Counted from the first letter of the stretch, positions 8,472-17,522 are shown. The stretch is DNA of 64,000 bases from Prevotella sp. (GCA_016285245.1 JAEEQH010000007.1:34414-98413), one strand, 5' to 3'. Numbers and translations: made by a program. The notes: generated from the letters alone by a model not told the origin.

Positions 8472-9044
8472 ATGAAGAAACTGTTTTCAACGATTATGAT
8501 GCTTGCAATGATGGTTGCGGCATTGAGTTTAACCGCTTGCGGTGGTGATGATGAAGATAACTTAGATGGTGGTGGTAGTTCCACAAGTTCAAGCTTCACA
8601 ATTATATATGATGATGGAGGCGAACAAGTCTTTACCCATGACAGTGACATTGCCATTCAGTCATTGGGTGCTGTGTTTGGAAATTTGAAAAGAGGTGATA
8701 GTCCAAGAGGTAGTTATTTTGGTATGGAAATAGGCACTAAAGGCGGCTTCTTTATCATATTCCCACGTCAAAAGTATGGTGATGATTTAGCCCCCTCTTA
8801 TTTCTCTGTTGGCTACAGTGACTTTGGGGCAGATGCAACCGATATGGAACGTGTTATTGGTGGCTCTGGTTGGTATGGTGAACATATATCTGGCAGTGCC
8901 AAAGTCACAAAGAACGATGGAAAGTACATCACCATTAACTTCAATAACTACAAGTATTCTGTAACGAGCGGCATCAACACTAATAGGACAGCTTATGTCA
9001 CACTTAAAGGTAGTCTAGCGTTTAAGAACTCATATAAGCAATAA
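8472..9044 (+). CDS. Small lipoprotein, downstream copy of the tandem pair
   Basis: A 190-residue precursor with a complete lipoprotein signal (MKKLFSTIMMLAMMVAALSL then TACGG). The acidic linker (DDEDNLDGGG) is followed by a beta-rich domain that I do not recognise. The first 25 codons are nearly identical to the preceding gene, but the mature domains differ, suggesting duplication of the leader region or domain replacement. The gene starts seven bases after its neighbour, so the two are probably co-transcribed, and it ends before a clear terminator. Confidence 0.7.
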   Translation: MKKLFSTIMMLAMMVAALSLTACGGDDEDNLDGGGSSTSSSFTIIYDDGGEQVFTHDSDIAIQSLGAVFGNLKRGDSPRGSYFGMEIGTKGGFFIIFPRQKYGDDLAPSYFSVGYSDFGADATDMERVIGGSGWYGEHISGSAKVTKNDGKYITINFNNYKYSVTSGINTNRTAYVTLKGSLAFKNSYKQ

Positions 9045-9075
9045 ACTATCACTAAGAACAGAAGTGAAAGTTCTG

Positions 9076-9126
9076 AAATCGTCTGGAACCTCAGTGTTTA
9101 AAGGGGTTTCAGACGATTTTCTTTGT
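9076..9126 (+). terminator. Terminator closing the AT-rich gene cluster
   Basis: AAATCGTCTGGAACC (9076-9090) pairs with GGTTTCAGACGATTT (9105-9119), with one bulge, followed by TTTCTTTG. Confidence 0.75.
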
Positions 9127-9253
9127 TCGGTGAAGAATAAGGAAGTTCACTATCATTTCTGAGCAACACAAACTGAAAGTTTAGAGGTCAATATCCACAT
9201 ACATAAAATTCTGCGGAGCGTGGAAGTCCTTAATCACTTTCTTGGGGTCTTTT

Positions 9254-9404
9254 CGCTTCTAAAGGTGACCTTTACGCTTCTAAAGGTGACCTTTTCGCTT
9301 CTAAAGGTCATCTCTTCGGTGCTAAAGGTGACCTTTTCGCTTCTAAAGGTGACCTCCTCGTTGCTAAAGGTCATCTCCTCACGGCTAAAGGTGACCTTTT
9401 CCCA
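9254..9404. repeat. 21-bp tandem array, seven clear units
   Basis: The motif AAAGGTGACCTTT or AAAGGTCATCT recurs at an exact 21-base spacing (9261, 9282, 9303, 9324, 9345, 9366, 9387), each preceded by GCTTCT, GTGCT, GTTGCT or similar. Each unit contains a near-palindrome (AAAGGT with ACCTTT). There are no variable spacers, so it is not a CRISPR. In one frame it reads as a heptapeptide repeat of the KVTFSLL type, but a protein product is not supported. Confidence 0.95.
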
Positions 9405-9587
9405 AGAAATGCGTCCATTCTGTCAGACTGCTCGACCTGTTGTTTCAGTATGTCGACAAACCGACACGGCATTTTCCTCACGGTGCGGGGTTAGGTGTAG
9501 GGTCAGTTGCGGAATTAGGTACTGGATGACCGTCATTCTTGGTGAAAAAGGTCACGAACGGACGAATACGTCCTTGATGGTCCTATA

Positions 9588-9735
9588 CGCGCGCGCGTGT
9601 ATATATATAAGCTAACCGGAAAATACCCTACACCTTCTGCACCTTGTGCACCCAGCGCCTTGTCCCCTTAGGTGTGGTAGGTGCAGAAGGTGTAGGGTTT
9701 TTCGGGGTTAACATATATATGCGCACGCGCGCGCG
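9588..9735. repeat. 148-bp inverted repeat with alternating CG and TA tracts
   Basis: Arms 9588-9643 and 9680-9735 are imperfect reverse complements over 56 bases. From outside inwards each arm holds an alternating CG tract, an alternating TA tract, a TAACC segment and CCCTACACCTTCTGCACC. The loop is 36 bases. It lies between convergent genes. Confidence 0.9.
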
Positions 9736-9783
9736 AGCAACACCCACTTTACCTACTTATCCCTCTGTTCCGTGGAAAAATGT

Positions 9784-9820
9784 GAAATGGAAGGAATGGT
9801 CGTGCCATTCCTTCCATTTC
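9784..9820 (-). terminator. Palindrome acting as terminator of the GH94 gene
   Basis: GAAATGGAAGGAATGG (9784-9799) pairs perfectly with CCATTCCTTCCATTTC (9805-9820) across a 5-base loop. On the minus strand it lies 26 bases after the GH94 stop and is followed by CACATTTTTCC. The arm recurs at 3938-3952. Confidence 0.7.
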
Positions 9821-9846
9821 TCGTCTTTGTTTCATGCTCTCTGGCG

Positions 9847-12426
9847 TTACATTGTTACGTCGACGGTATGCTCTCCTGGAGAGTAGGGGAGCAAGTCCCC
9901 TTCCAGCGACTGTCCGTCAAGTGTGACGGCGGCGACGCCCTTGTTGTGTCCGTTGGGGTGGACGGTGATGGTGTAGTTGGCGTCACGGAATCGGCGGTTG
10001 ACGGTATAGTCTCCGGCGGTGCTGGGCAGACAGGGGTCAATGCGTAGGCCGTCGTAGTCGGGTTTGATGCCGAGGATATGCTGGGAGACGGTGAGCCACA
10101 TCCATGCTGCTGTACCCGTGAGCCATGAGTTCTTACCCTCGCCGGGACGGAACGCGTCCTTTCCGGCAACCATCTGGCAGTTCACGTAAGGCTCCACCTT
10201 GTGCAGCGTCTGGTATTTCTCCTCAACATAGCTCGGCAGGATCTTGGCATAGTGTGCCCAAGCGTCGTCGCCACGGCCAGCCATGCACTCGCCGATGATG
10301 ACCCAGGGATTGTTGTGACAGAAGATGCCGGCATTCTCCTTGTAGCCCTCGGGATAGGAACTAATCTCGCCGTACTCGTAGATGTATTTCGAGAAGGCGG
10401 GGTTATTGAGCACCATACCGTGCTCGCACTCCAAGTACTTCTTGCAGGAGTCGAGCGACTTGGCCACCATGCCGTCCTCGGCGCCAATCTCGGCCATCGT
10501 ACACCAGCCCTGCGACTCGATGAAGATCTTGGCTTCGTCGCACTCGTTGGAGCCAATCTTACGACCGTAGAAATCATAGGCGCGCAGGTACCACTCGCCG
10601 TCCCAACCATGCTTCTTCACAGCCTCGATCATGGCGTCGACAGCCTGCTGCATACGGGCAGCCTCTGCCGAGAACTGAGAACTGAGAGTTGAGAACTGAG
10701 AGGTATGATTACCTGTTGTGCTCTGTTCTCCGTCCTGAGAGTAATCACACCTCTCAGTTTTCAGTTCTAAGTTCTCAGTTCTCTTTGCAAGTTCCTTGCA
10801 AAGAGCTACGTAGTCCTTGCCCGTAACGACGAAGAGACCGGCAATCATGAGCGACTCGGCCTTCGTACCCTCGCTGACGTTCTCGGTGGTCTGGAACGAC
10901 TCGTTGGGGTCCCACGAGAAACAGTTCAGGTTCAGACAGTCGTTCCAGTCGGCGCGGCCGATGAGCGGCAGCATATGGGGACCGAGGTTCTTGATGACGT
11001 GGTCCATCGAGATCTTCAGGTGCTCGAAGAGCGTCACCTCAGAGCCGGGCTGGTTATCGAAGGGCACCATCTCGTCGAGGATGGAGAAGTCGCCAGTCTC
11101 CTTGAGGTAGGCCACGGTACCGAAGATGAGCCAGCAGGGGTCGTCGTTGAAGCCGCCGCCGATATCGTTGTTCCCGCGCTTTGTCAGGGGCTGGTACTGG
11201 TGGTAGCAGCCGCCGTCGGGGAATTGTGTCGAGGCGATGTCGATGATGCGCTGACGGGCACGCGGCGGAATCTGGTGGACGAAGCCCACGAGGTCCTGAT
11301 TGGAGTCGCGGAAGCCCATGCCACGGCCGACGCCGCTCTCAAAGAAGGAAGCCGAGCGCGAGAAGTTGAAGGTTACCATACATTGGTACTGGTTCCAGAT
11401 GTTCACCATGCGGTCGAGTTTGTCGTTGCCCGTTTTTACCTTATATATATTAAGGAGCTTGTCCCAGTATTCGCAGAGTTCGGCAAACGCCTTGTCGACC
11501 TTTGCGGTGGTGTTGAGGCTGTCGATGAGGGTGTAGGCACGGTGTTTGTTGATGACCTGAGGAGCGGAGAATTTCTCGTCCTGCTCATTCTCAATGTAAC
11601 CCAGCAGGAATACGAAGTCCTTGCTTTCGCCAGGCTGTAGCGTCACCTCGATGTAGTGCGAGGCGATGGGGCTCCAGCCGTGGGCGTGGCTGTTGCGGGG
11701 ACGGCCCTCAAGGACGGCCTCGGGCTCGCTGAGCTCGTTGTAGAGGCCGACGAACGTCTCGCGGTCGGTATCATAGCCCTGAATCTCGGCGTTGACGTGA
11801 TAGAAGGCATAGTGGTTACGGCGCTCGCGGTACTCCGTCTTGTGGTAGATGGTGGCTCCCGACGTTGAAACGTCGGGAGTGTTGGCTTCTATTTCTACTT
11901 CGCCGGTAGAGAAGTTGCGCTGGAAGTTCTCCATGTCGGTAGCGGCATTCCAGAGACACCACTCCTCAAAGCTGAACAACTTCAGACTCTTGGTCTCCGT
12001 CGACTCATTCTTCAGCGTCAGCTTCTGAACCTCGGCCCACTTGCCTAGGGGCACGAAGAAGAGCACGCTGGCCTCAACGCCGTTCTTACGCCCGGTGATG
12101 CGTGTGTAGCCCATGCCGTGGCGGCACTCGTAGAAATCGAGCGGTGTCTTGCAGGGTTTCCATCCAGGGTTCCAGATGGTGTCGCCCTCCTTGATGTAGA
12201 AGTAGCGTCCGCCGTTGTCCATGGGGATGTTGTTGTAGCGGTAGCGGGTGATGCGTCGGAACTTGGCATCTTTGTAGAAAGAGTAGCCGCCAGCGGTATT
12301 GGAGATGAGCGAGAAGAAATCTTCGTTGCCGAGGTAGTTTATCCAGGGCCACGGGGTCTTGGGATCGGTAATGACGTACTCGCGATGCTGGTCGTCGAAG
12401 TGTCCGTAACGTTTCTGTTGTTCCAT
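9847..12426 (-). CDS. GH94 cellobiose phosphorylase
   Basis: The 859-residue protein matches GH94 cellobiose phosphorylases throughout, from the N-terminal [16 protein letters not shown] to the (alpha/alpha)6 barrel with [11 protein letters not shown]; the Asp near residue 496 is the expected general acid. The reaction is cellobiose plus phosphate to glucose-1-phosphate and glucose. There is no signal peptide, so it acts in the cytoplasm on imported disaccharide. Residues about 549-586, a Ser/Thr/Gln-rich and charged insertion, are encoded by a 112-bp palindromic repeat element and should be absent from close homologues. A laminaribiose or cellodextrin phosphorylase is the main alternative. 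It follows the GSCFA gene in the same direction. Confidence 0.9.
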   Translation of the reverse strand: MEQQKRYGHFDDQHREYVITDPKTPWPWINYLGNEDFFSLISNTAGGYSFYKDAKFRRITRYRYNNIPMDNGGRYFYIKEGDTIWNPGWKPCKTPLDFYECRHGMGYTRITGRKNGVEASVLFFVPLGKWAEVQKLTLKNESTETKSLKLFSFEEWCLWNAATDMENFQRNFSTGEVEIEANTPDVSTSGATIYHKTEYRERRNHYAFYHVNAEIQGYDTDRETFVGLYNELSEPEAVLEGRPRNSHAHGWSPIASHYIEVTLQPGESKDFVFLLGYIENEQDEKFSAPQVINKHRAYTLIDSLNTTAKVDKAFAELCEYWDKLLNIYKVKTGNDKLDRMVNIWNQYQCMVTFNFSRSASFFESGVGRGMGFRDSNQDLVGFVHQIPPRARQRIIDIASTQFPDGGCYHQYQPLTKRGNNDIGGGFNDDPCWLIFGTVAYLKETGDFSILDEMVPFDNQPGSEVTLFEHLKISMDHVIKNLGPHMLPLIGRADWNDCLNLNCFSWDPNESFQTTENVSEGTKAESLMIAGLFVVTGKDYVALCKELAKRTENLELKTERCDYSQDGEQSTTGNHTSQFSTLSSQFSAEAARMQQAVDAMIEAVKKHGWDGEWYLRAYDFYGRKIGSNECDEAKIFIESQGWCTMAEIGAEDGMVAKSLDSCKKYLECEHGMVLNNPAFSKYIYEYGEISSYPEGYKENAGIFCHNNPWVIIGECMAGRGDDAWAHYAKILPSYVEEKYQTLHKVEPYVNCQMVAGKDAFRPGEGKNSWLTGTAAWMWLTVSQHILGIKPDYDGLRIDPCLPSTAGDYTVNRRFRDANYTITVHPNGHNKGVAAVTLDGQSLEGDLLPYSPGEHTVDVTM
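10671..10782. repeat. 112-bp palindromic element made of heptamer arrays, inside the GH94 gene
   Basis: Five heptamers of the AGAACTG type (10671-10705) and five of the CAGTTCT type (10748-10782) are inverted copies. The pairing continues inwards through TGATTAC (10706-10712) and GTAATCA (10741-10747), giving 42-base arms around a 28-base loop. The frame stays open across the whole element. Confidence 0.85.
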
Positions 12427-12457
12427 GTCAGGTGCTGTTTTATTGTTGAAATCTGAT

Positions 12458-12514
12458 TGTTGTTGCTATTTGCTATTGTTGTTGCTATTTGCTATTGTTG
12501 TTGCTATTTGCTAT
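12458..12514. repeat. 19-bp repeat, three copies, starting at the GSCFA stop codon
   Basis: TGTTGTTGCTATTTGCTAT occurs three times in perfect tandem (12458, 12477, 12496) with a partial fourth. On the minus strand the array begins with the last codons and stop of the GSCFA gene (12511-12513) and runs toward the GH94 start. Confidence 0.95.
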
Positions 12515-13317
12515 TGTTGTTGATATCTCTTGAGTAGTTCTGCCTCTTTCCGTCTGGTTTCGGCCAGAAAGGCGCGGTAGTCGTCGGCGTCAGGGTTAAA
12601 AGGTTTGTGACCAAGGGCAGTCTTGATGGGTTGCCACTCACGGAGGAAGTCGTGCGTCCGCTGGCTGAAGAACGTCTCGCCGAAGCGTTGCCAAATGTAC
12701 TCCACAGCCTGCTCCGAGGGGTGCAGCATATCCGCGGCATAGAACCGGTAGTCGCGCAGTTCGTCCATCAGGATTTCGTAGGCGGGGAAGTATATGATTT
12801 GTGATTGGTGAGTAGCGAGGGAAGGGAGAATACTGTCGACCGCCAGCAAGAGCGTGGCCTTAGACAGTTGGCTCTCATGGTAGCCGTACTTGCGGTAGCG
12901 GATTGGGCTGACGGTGATGATGACCCGCACGTCGGGACGGCGGCTTCGCAGACAGTCGATGGTCTGACAGAGCACGTCGGAGCACATCTCAATGGTGAGC
13001 TCCTCCTCCGTGAAGAGCGAGGCGGGCCGTTTCTGGCAGTTGTCGACAATTACGCCCGTCTCCTTCAGCCGGTAGACGTGGTTCGTGCCGAGGGTGATGA
13101 CGGCCGTCCGTGGTGCCACGTCGCAGCGCTGGACGGTGTGTAGAACGGAGACGGGGTTGTACATCGTGCCGAAGGGATTCACCGTCGCCCGGAAGTGGTC
13201 GGCGACGAAACGGCTGCCAATGCTGTCGGCGAAACAGGAGCCCACGAAGAGCATTTCCTCCAGCGGTTCTATCTGGAAGGGGGCTCTTTCTATCGGTATA
13301 ACTGTGCGGAACTCCAT
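12511..13317 (-). CDS. GSCFA-domain protein
   Basis: Starting at 13317 the 268-residue protein opens MEFRTVIPIERAPFQIEPL and reaches the family signature LFVGSCFADSIG. The family is related to SGNH/GDSL hydrolases; the Ser of GSCFA corresponds to the nucleophile position, and ITLGTNHVY and a C-terminal DMLHPSEQAVEYIW supply the Asn block and the Asp/His block. A longer frame reaching 13602 crosses the divergent promoter region and is rejected. Its substrate is unknown; an acyl-esterase role on polysaccharide is plausible. It lies upstream of the cellobiose phosphorylase with a repeat array between them. Confidence 0.85.
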   Translation of the reverse strand: MEFRTVIPIERAPFQIEPLEEMLFVGSCFADSIGSRFVADHFRATVNPFGTMYNPVSVLHTVQRCDVAPRTAVITLGTNHVYRLKETGVIVDNCQKRPASLFTEEELTIEMCSDVLCQTIDCLRSRRPDVRVIITVSPIRYRKYGYHESQLSKATLLLAVDSILPSLATHQSQIIYFPAYEILMDELRDYRFYAADMLHPSEQAVEYIWQRFGETFFSQRTHDFLREWQPIKTALGHKPFNPDADDYRAFLAETRRKEAELLKRYQQQ

Positions 13318-13400
13318 GTCAACAAGGCAGTTTTTTAGTTTTTCGGGTGTAAAGGTAGTAAAAACTTTCTTAAATCGTATGGTTTTTGGAATAATTATTG

Positions 13401-13408
13401 TACTTTTG
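13401..13408 (+). promoter_or_regulatory. -7 box of the FucP-like gene
   Basis: TACTTTTG matches TAnnTTTG and lies 33 bases before the start at 13442, in the divergent gap with the GSCFA gene. On the minus strand TACCTTTA is a weaker box for GSCFA. Confidence 0.5.
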
Positions 13409-13441
13409 TGCCGAACTCTTAAGATTCTATAACATACGACC

Positions 13442-14773
13442 ATGCCAACAACGAAACGTTCAAGCCTTTTGTCGCGCGAGGGAGTGACGATGCTACTGCC
13501 CTTCATACTGATTACCAGCTGTTTTGCACTCTGGGGGTTTGCCAACGATGTGACGACACCGATGGTGAAGGCGTTCTCAAAGATTTTCCGTATGAGTGTC
13601 ACCGAGGGCGCTATGGTTCAGGTGGCGTCCTATCTGGGCTATTTCGTCATGGCGTTCCCCGCAGCACTCGTCATCCAGCGTTACTCGTTCAAGACGGGCG
13701 TCATCATCGGACTGTCATTGTTCGCCGCAGGTGCCCTCCTGTTCCTGCCGGCGCGACTGATGGGATTCTACTGGCCGTTCCTCATGGCATACTTTGTGTT
13801 GACCTGCGGCCTGTCGTTCCTCGAGACGTCGTGTAACCCCTATATCTACGTAATGGGCAGCGAGGAGACGGCCACAAGGCGCCTGAACCTGGCGCAGGCC
13901 TTCAACCCCATTGGCAATCTCTTTGGCATGTACGTGGCTATGGAGTTCGTCCAGTCGCGCATGAGTCCGATGTCGTCGGCGGCCCGTCATGAGCTGCCGT
14001 TGGATCAGTTTGAGATAGTAAAGGACCACGACCTGGGCGTGCTTGTCCAGCCGTATATCTACCTGGGAATCATTGTGGCTCTGCTGCTAGTCGCAGTATG
14101 GCTGACGAAGATGCCGAAGGCTGCCGACACCCAGCCCGAGAAGAGCATGGGCAAGTCGCTACGCGAGCTGATTCAGATACGTAACTATAGTGAGGGCGTG
14201 CTGGCGCAGTTCTTCTACGTCGGAGCGCAGGTGACGTGCTGGACGTTCATCATACAATATGGTACGCGCGTATTTATGGCTGAGGGTATGGAGGAGAAGG
14301 CTGCCGAAATCTTGTCGCAGCGGTTCAATATCGTGGCGATGGTACTCTTCACGCTGAGCCGTTTCATCTGTACCTACTGTCTGAAGTACATTGCGCCGAG
14401 CCGTCTGCTTTCCATCCTCGCCGTTGTGGCGGGTGTGGCCACCATCGGCGTCGTCTGCTTTACCGACCGCAACGGTATGTATTGTCTGGTGGCTATCTCG
14501 GCCTGTATGTCGCTGATGTTCCCCACCATCTACGGCATCGCCCTGCATGGTGTTGGCGACAATGTGAAGTTTGCCGGCGCAGGACTGATCATGGCCATCC
14601 TCGGCGGGTCGTTCTTCCCGCCCATTCAGGCCATGATTATCGATACAAACGTGACCTTCATGGGACTGCCCGCAACGAACCTGTCGTTTGTGATTCCCTT
14701 GATTTGCTTCGTCGTGGTCGCCATCTATGGTCATCGCTCCTTTGTGCGACTGCACATCACACACAGGATATAA
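13442..14773 (+). CDS. fucP: FucP-type sugar:proton symporter (MFS)
   Basis: A 443-residue, about 12-helix permease of the major facilitator superfamily. It carries FucP family features: the N-terminal FALWGFANDVTTPMVKAFSKIF, GYFVMAFPAALVIQRYSFKTG after helix 2, and FLETSCNPYIYVMG in the first half. FucP family members import L-fucose, glucose/galactose or related sugars with protons across the inner membrane. The neighbouring cellobiose phosphorylase hints at a plant-sugar role, but specificity cannot be read from sequence. The end of the gene is echoed by the 19-bp repeats downstream. Confidence 0.85.
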   Translation: MPTTKRSSLLSREGVTMLLPFILITSCFALWGFANDVTTPMVKAFSKIFRMSVTEGAMVQVASYLGYFVMAFPAALVIQRYSFKTGVIIGLSLFAAGALLFLPARLMGFYWPFLMAYFVLTCGLSFLETSCNPYIYVMGSEETATRRLNLAQAFNPIGNLFGMYVAMEFVQSRMSPMSSAARHELPLDQFEIVKDHDLGVLVQPYIYLGIIVALLLVAVWLTKMPKAADTQPEKSMGKSLRELIQIRNYSEGVLAQFFYVGAQVTCWTFIIQYGTRVFMAEGMEEKAAEILSQRFNIVAMVLFTLSRFICTYCLKYIAPSRLLSILAVVAGVATIGVVCFTDRNGMYCLVAISACMSLMFPTIYGIALHGVGDNVKFAGAGLIMAILGGSFFPPIQAMIIDTNVTFMGLPATNLSFVIPLICFVVVAIYGHRSFVRLHITHRI

Positions 14774-14838
14774 TCAAAACTCGCAGGACACAAACCAAGT
14801 TGCAGGACACAAACCAAGTCGCAGGATACGATACAACT
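14762..14838. repeat. 19-bp array after the fucP stop
   Basis: GCAGGACACAAACCAAGT recurs at 19-base spacing (14783, 14802) with a diverged third unit at 14821. The preceding 14763-14781, which contains the fucP stop, looks like a degenerate first unit (ACAGGATATAATCAAAACT). Confidence 0.85.
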
Positions 14839-14850
14839 TACAGTATAAAA

Positions 14851-14951
14851 ACAAAAATCTTCAAAAATCCAACAAAAATGGCTTTCGACGGCCTTGTTTT
14901 TGTCAGTTTTTTGAAGATTTTTGTTCGATAATAGTCCCTGTCGTTGGGACT
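14851..14951. terminator. Bidirectional terminator between fucP and the YfhO gene
   Basis: ACAAAAATCTTCAAAA (14851-14866) pairs with TTTTGAAGATTTTTGT (14909-14924), with an inner AACAAAAA/TTTTTGT pairing. A second hairpin ATAGTCCC (14931-14938) / GGGACTAT follows. The two flanking genes converge on it. Confidence 0.8.
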
Positions 14952-14961
14952 ATCTTTAACC

Positions 14962-17463
14962 TTATTGTTTTACATCTTTCTTTTTCCTTGAGCAATACAC
15001 GGCGAAGCCAATGAACAGCAATAGGACGATGTAACCAACATAGGCGATGGTCTCGGTGGTATCCACGGATGTCGGGAAGAAGCTCAGCACCACCTCGTGC
15101 TTGCCGGCCTTGACGGGTAGGGCACGCAGGACGTAGTTGACGCGTCCCAGCTCCACTTCCTCGCCGTCGACGGTGGCTTTCCATCCCGGGTAGTAGATCT
15201 CAGAGAAGACGATGACACCGCCTTGTGCCGTCTCAACGTCGTAGTGCAGCTCGTTAGGCTCGTAGGATGTTATCTTGACGATGCTTGTGGAGTCCTGCTT
15301 CTGGCTGTTGCCCAGCACGTCGCGGAATTTTTCGTCGGCTATGGCCTGACGGCGCAGGTCAAGCTCTGACAGGGCGTCAATCTCCTCGTTGGCATTCTTG
15401 GCATATTTCACCTCGTCCACAATCCAGGCATTGCCCAGAGTGTAGGGGTTCTGTATGGGCACGGTCTGTCCCGACTGCAGGGGCATGATGAAGTAGCGTG
15501 CGTTAAGCATATTCAGCACGGGGTAAAGGGAGTCGCCCTTCACCTGGGTCATGTCGCCATTGGCGTCGGCGATGGCCTTCATGGTAGCTGTCATCTCGTT
15601 GCCGATGTGTGCCTCGATGAGCTCTTGGTAGCGGCGCAGCTTAGCGGCGTGGTAACCACCTATGGACTTATGGAAATAGCTCGTCTCGTTCTCGTTGAAG
15701 GTGTTTGTGGAAAGGTTCAGCACGCGATAGTCGAGCGTCTTGTCCTGGAGGATGATCTCGTCGGTCTGCGTCTTCTGAATGGGCACATCGCGCTCGGTCT
15801 GGGGGACGAACATGGCATCGTTGAGATAGCGCTTGTTGACAGGCCAGAGGTCAACGAAGCAGAGCACGATCAGCGAGCCCACCATGTACTCCTTGCGCAG
15901 CTTGTCGTAGCGGTAGGCCAGAAGGATGGCCGTGCCGATGACGATGATGATGAACGAGCGCCAGCAGTCGGCCGTGAAGATGGGCACGCGCACACGGCTC
16001 AGGTTGTCCATGAGCGGTGCTATGTACTCTTGTGGCACGTAGCGTTGCAGCTGTGTCATGTCGTTGGCGGAGGTGAAGTTGAAGAACGCTGTAGGCATCA
16101 GCGCGAAGAGCAGGCAGAAGCCGGCCGTCAGTCCGAAGGCTATCCAGAAGTACCTCTGGATGGTCTTGGGCTCCGTCTTCCAACGGAGGATGAGCTCCCT
16201 CAGCGCCAGCATGGCCAGCAGGGGAATGGTGAACTCGGCGATGACGAGTATCGACGAGACGGTACGGAACTTCGCGTACATTGGCATATAGTCGATGAAC
16301 AGGTCGGTGAAGCCCATGAAGTTCTTACCCCAGGCCAGCAGTACCGACAGCACCGTCGCCGCCAGCAGGGCCCACTTCAGCGTTCCCCTGACAATGAAGA
16401 GTCCGAGTATGAAGAGCATCATCACCAAGGCTCCCGCGTAGACGGGACCGGCGGTGAAGGGCTGTTCGCCCCAGTACTGGTACCACTGTGACACAATGTC
16501 GACCAGCTGCGGGTCGCACTTTTCCAAGGCTCCCGGGTTCTCCCTCAGGTGTATGTGGTGTGAGCCGCCCTTAGCGTTTGGTATGAGGAGCGTCCACGTC
16601 TCATCGATGCCGTACGACCACTCGGTAATGTAGTCGCGCTCCAGTCCCGACGACGTCTGATTCTCCACGTTCTTCTTCACCAGTTCGCTCTTGCCGCGCA
16701 TGGTCTCCTTACTGTACTGCCACGTGTGGTAGAGGCTCGAGATGTTCAGCGATACCGCAATAATGGCGGCAATGGCACACACGCCCGTGGCCTTCAGCCA
16801 GCGCATGAACTGTTTCTCGCGGATGGCATCGATGAGCCAAGCGATGACCATGAACAGGATGATGAACAGGTAGTAGTAGGTCATCTGGTAGTGGTTGGCA
16901 TTCACCTCGAAGGCTCCGAAGATGGCCGTCACTACCACTCCCCACAGGAACTTACCGCGATAGGCCAGCGAGATGCCCGCAATCATTGGCGGCAGGTAAG
17001 CCAGGGCCCATGCTTTCCAGATGTGTCCGGCGGCGATGATGATGAGGAAATAGGTTGAGAACGCCCAGAATATGGAACCTAGCGCTGCCAGGTACCAGCG
17101 GAAGTCGAAGGCGCGCAGCAGGATGTAGAATCCCAGCAGGTAAATAAAGAGGTACCACACGTTATCAGGCAACCACAGGTGGTAGGCGTTGATGGCTCCC
17201 TCCAATGGCTTCGTGCTGTTGTAGACGGGAGACGTCTGGTAGTTGGGCATACCCGAGAACAGGGCGTTCGTCCAGCGTGTCCTCTTTCCCGTTCGTTCCT
17301 TGTACTCTGCTGTCTCATGACCGGCACCCATACCGGCCGAGGCATCGTGACGGAACAGGATACGTCCCTCGATGTCGGCGGGGAAGAAGTACGCGAACGA
17401 CACGAGTGCAAACATCACTACTACCACGATGTCGGGTAGCCATTTCTTCAGAATTGTCTTCAT
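14962..17463 (-). CDS. YfhO-family multi-pass membrane protein
   Basis: The 833-residue protein starts with a hydrophobic segment (WLPDIVVVVMFALVSFAYFF) and has more than ten predicted membrane helices in the first 560 residues, then a soluble domain of about 230 residues with a final helix and a Lys-rich tail. This is the layout of YfhO proteins, GT-C-like membrane proteins linked in Gram-positives to glycosylation of lipoteichoic acid. FFPADIEGRILFRHDASAGMGAG near the N-terminus resembles the first-loop acidic motif of GT-C glycosyltransferases. In Bacteroidetes the acceptor is unknown. It diverges from mtnN. Confidence 0.8.
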   Translation of the reverse strand: MKTILKKWLPDIVVVVMFALVSFAYFFPADIEGRILFRHDASAGMGAGHETAEYKERTGKRTRWTNALFSGMPNYQTSPVYNSTKPLEGAINAYHLWLPDNVWYLFIYLLGFYILLRAFDFRWYLAALGSIFWAFSTYFLIIIAAGHIWKAWALAYLPPMIAGISLAYRGKFLWGVVVTAIFGAFEVNANHYQMTYYYLFIILFMVIAWLIDAIREKQFMRWLKATGVCAIAAIIAVSLNISSLYHTWQYSKETMRGKSELVKKNVENQTSSGLERDYITEWSYGIDETWTLLIPNAKGGSHHIHLRENPGALEKCDPQLVDIVSQWYQYWGEQPFTAGPVYAGALVMMLFILGLFIVRGTLKWALLAATVLSVLLAWGKNFMGFTDLFIDYMPMYAKFRTVSSILVIAEFTIPLLAMLALRELILRWKTEPKTIQRYFWIAFGLTAGFCLLFALMPTAFFNFTSANDMTQLQRYVPQEYIAPLMDNLSRVRVPIFTADCWRSFIIIVIGTAILLAYRYDKLRKEYMVGSLIVLCFVDLWPVNKRYLNDAMFVPQTERDVPIQKTQTDEIILQDKTLDYRVLNLSTNTFNENETSYFHKSIGGYHAAKLRRYQELIEAHIGNEMTATMKAIADANGDMTQVKGDSLYPVLNMLNARYFIMPLQSGQTVPIQNPYTLGNAWIVDEVKYAKNANEEIDALSELDLRRQAIADEKFRDVLGNSQKQDSTSIVKITSYEPNELHYDVETAQGGVIVFSEIYYPGWKATVDGEEVELGRVNYVLRALPVKAGKHEVVLSFFPTSVDTTETIAYVGYIVLLLFIGFAVYCSRKKKDVKQ

Positions 17464-17502
17464 TTCTATCCTTTTATTTTATATTTCTTCGCTTTCTGCG
17501 TG

Positions 17503-17510
17503 CAAAGTTA
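17503..17510 (-). promoter_or_regulatory. -7 box of the YfhO gene
   Basis: The minus strand reads TAACTTTG, matching TAnnTTTG, 39 bases before the start at 17463. Confidence 0.5.
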
Positions 17511-17522
17511 CTTTTTTTTTCT

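Noticed and set aside
9254..9404. CRISPR-like regular array
   Set aside because: The 21-base units are contiguous without variable spacers and no cas gene is present.
9220..9615. 131-codon frame with KVTFSLL heptapeptide repeats
   Set aside because: It is the 21-bp array read in one frame; there is no promoter or start context, and the tail after the repeats has no protein character. Kept only as an alternative in the finding.
13318..13602. N-terminal extension of the GSCFA protein
   Set aside because: It would cross the divergent promoter region and the start of the fucP gene; homologues begin near MEFRT.
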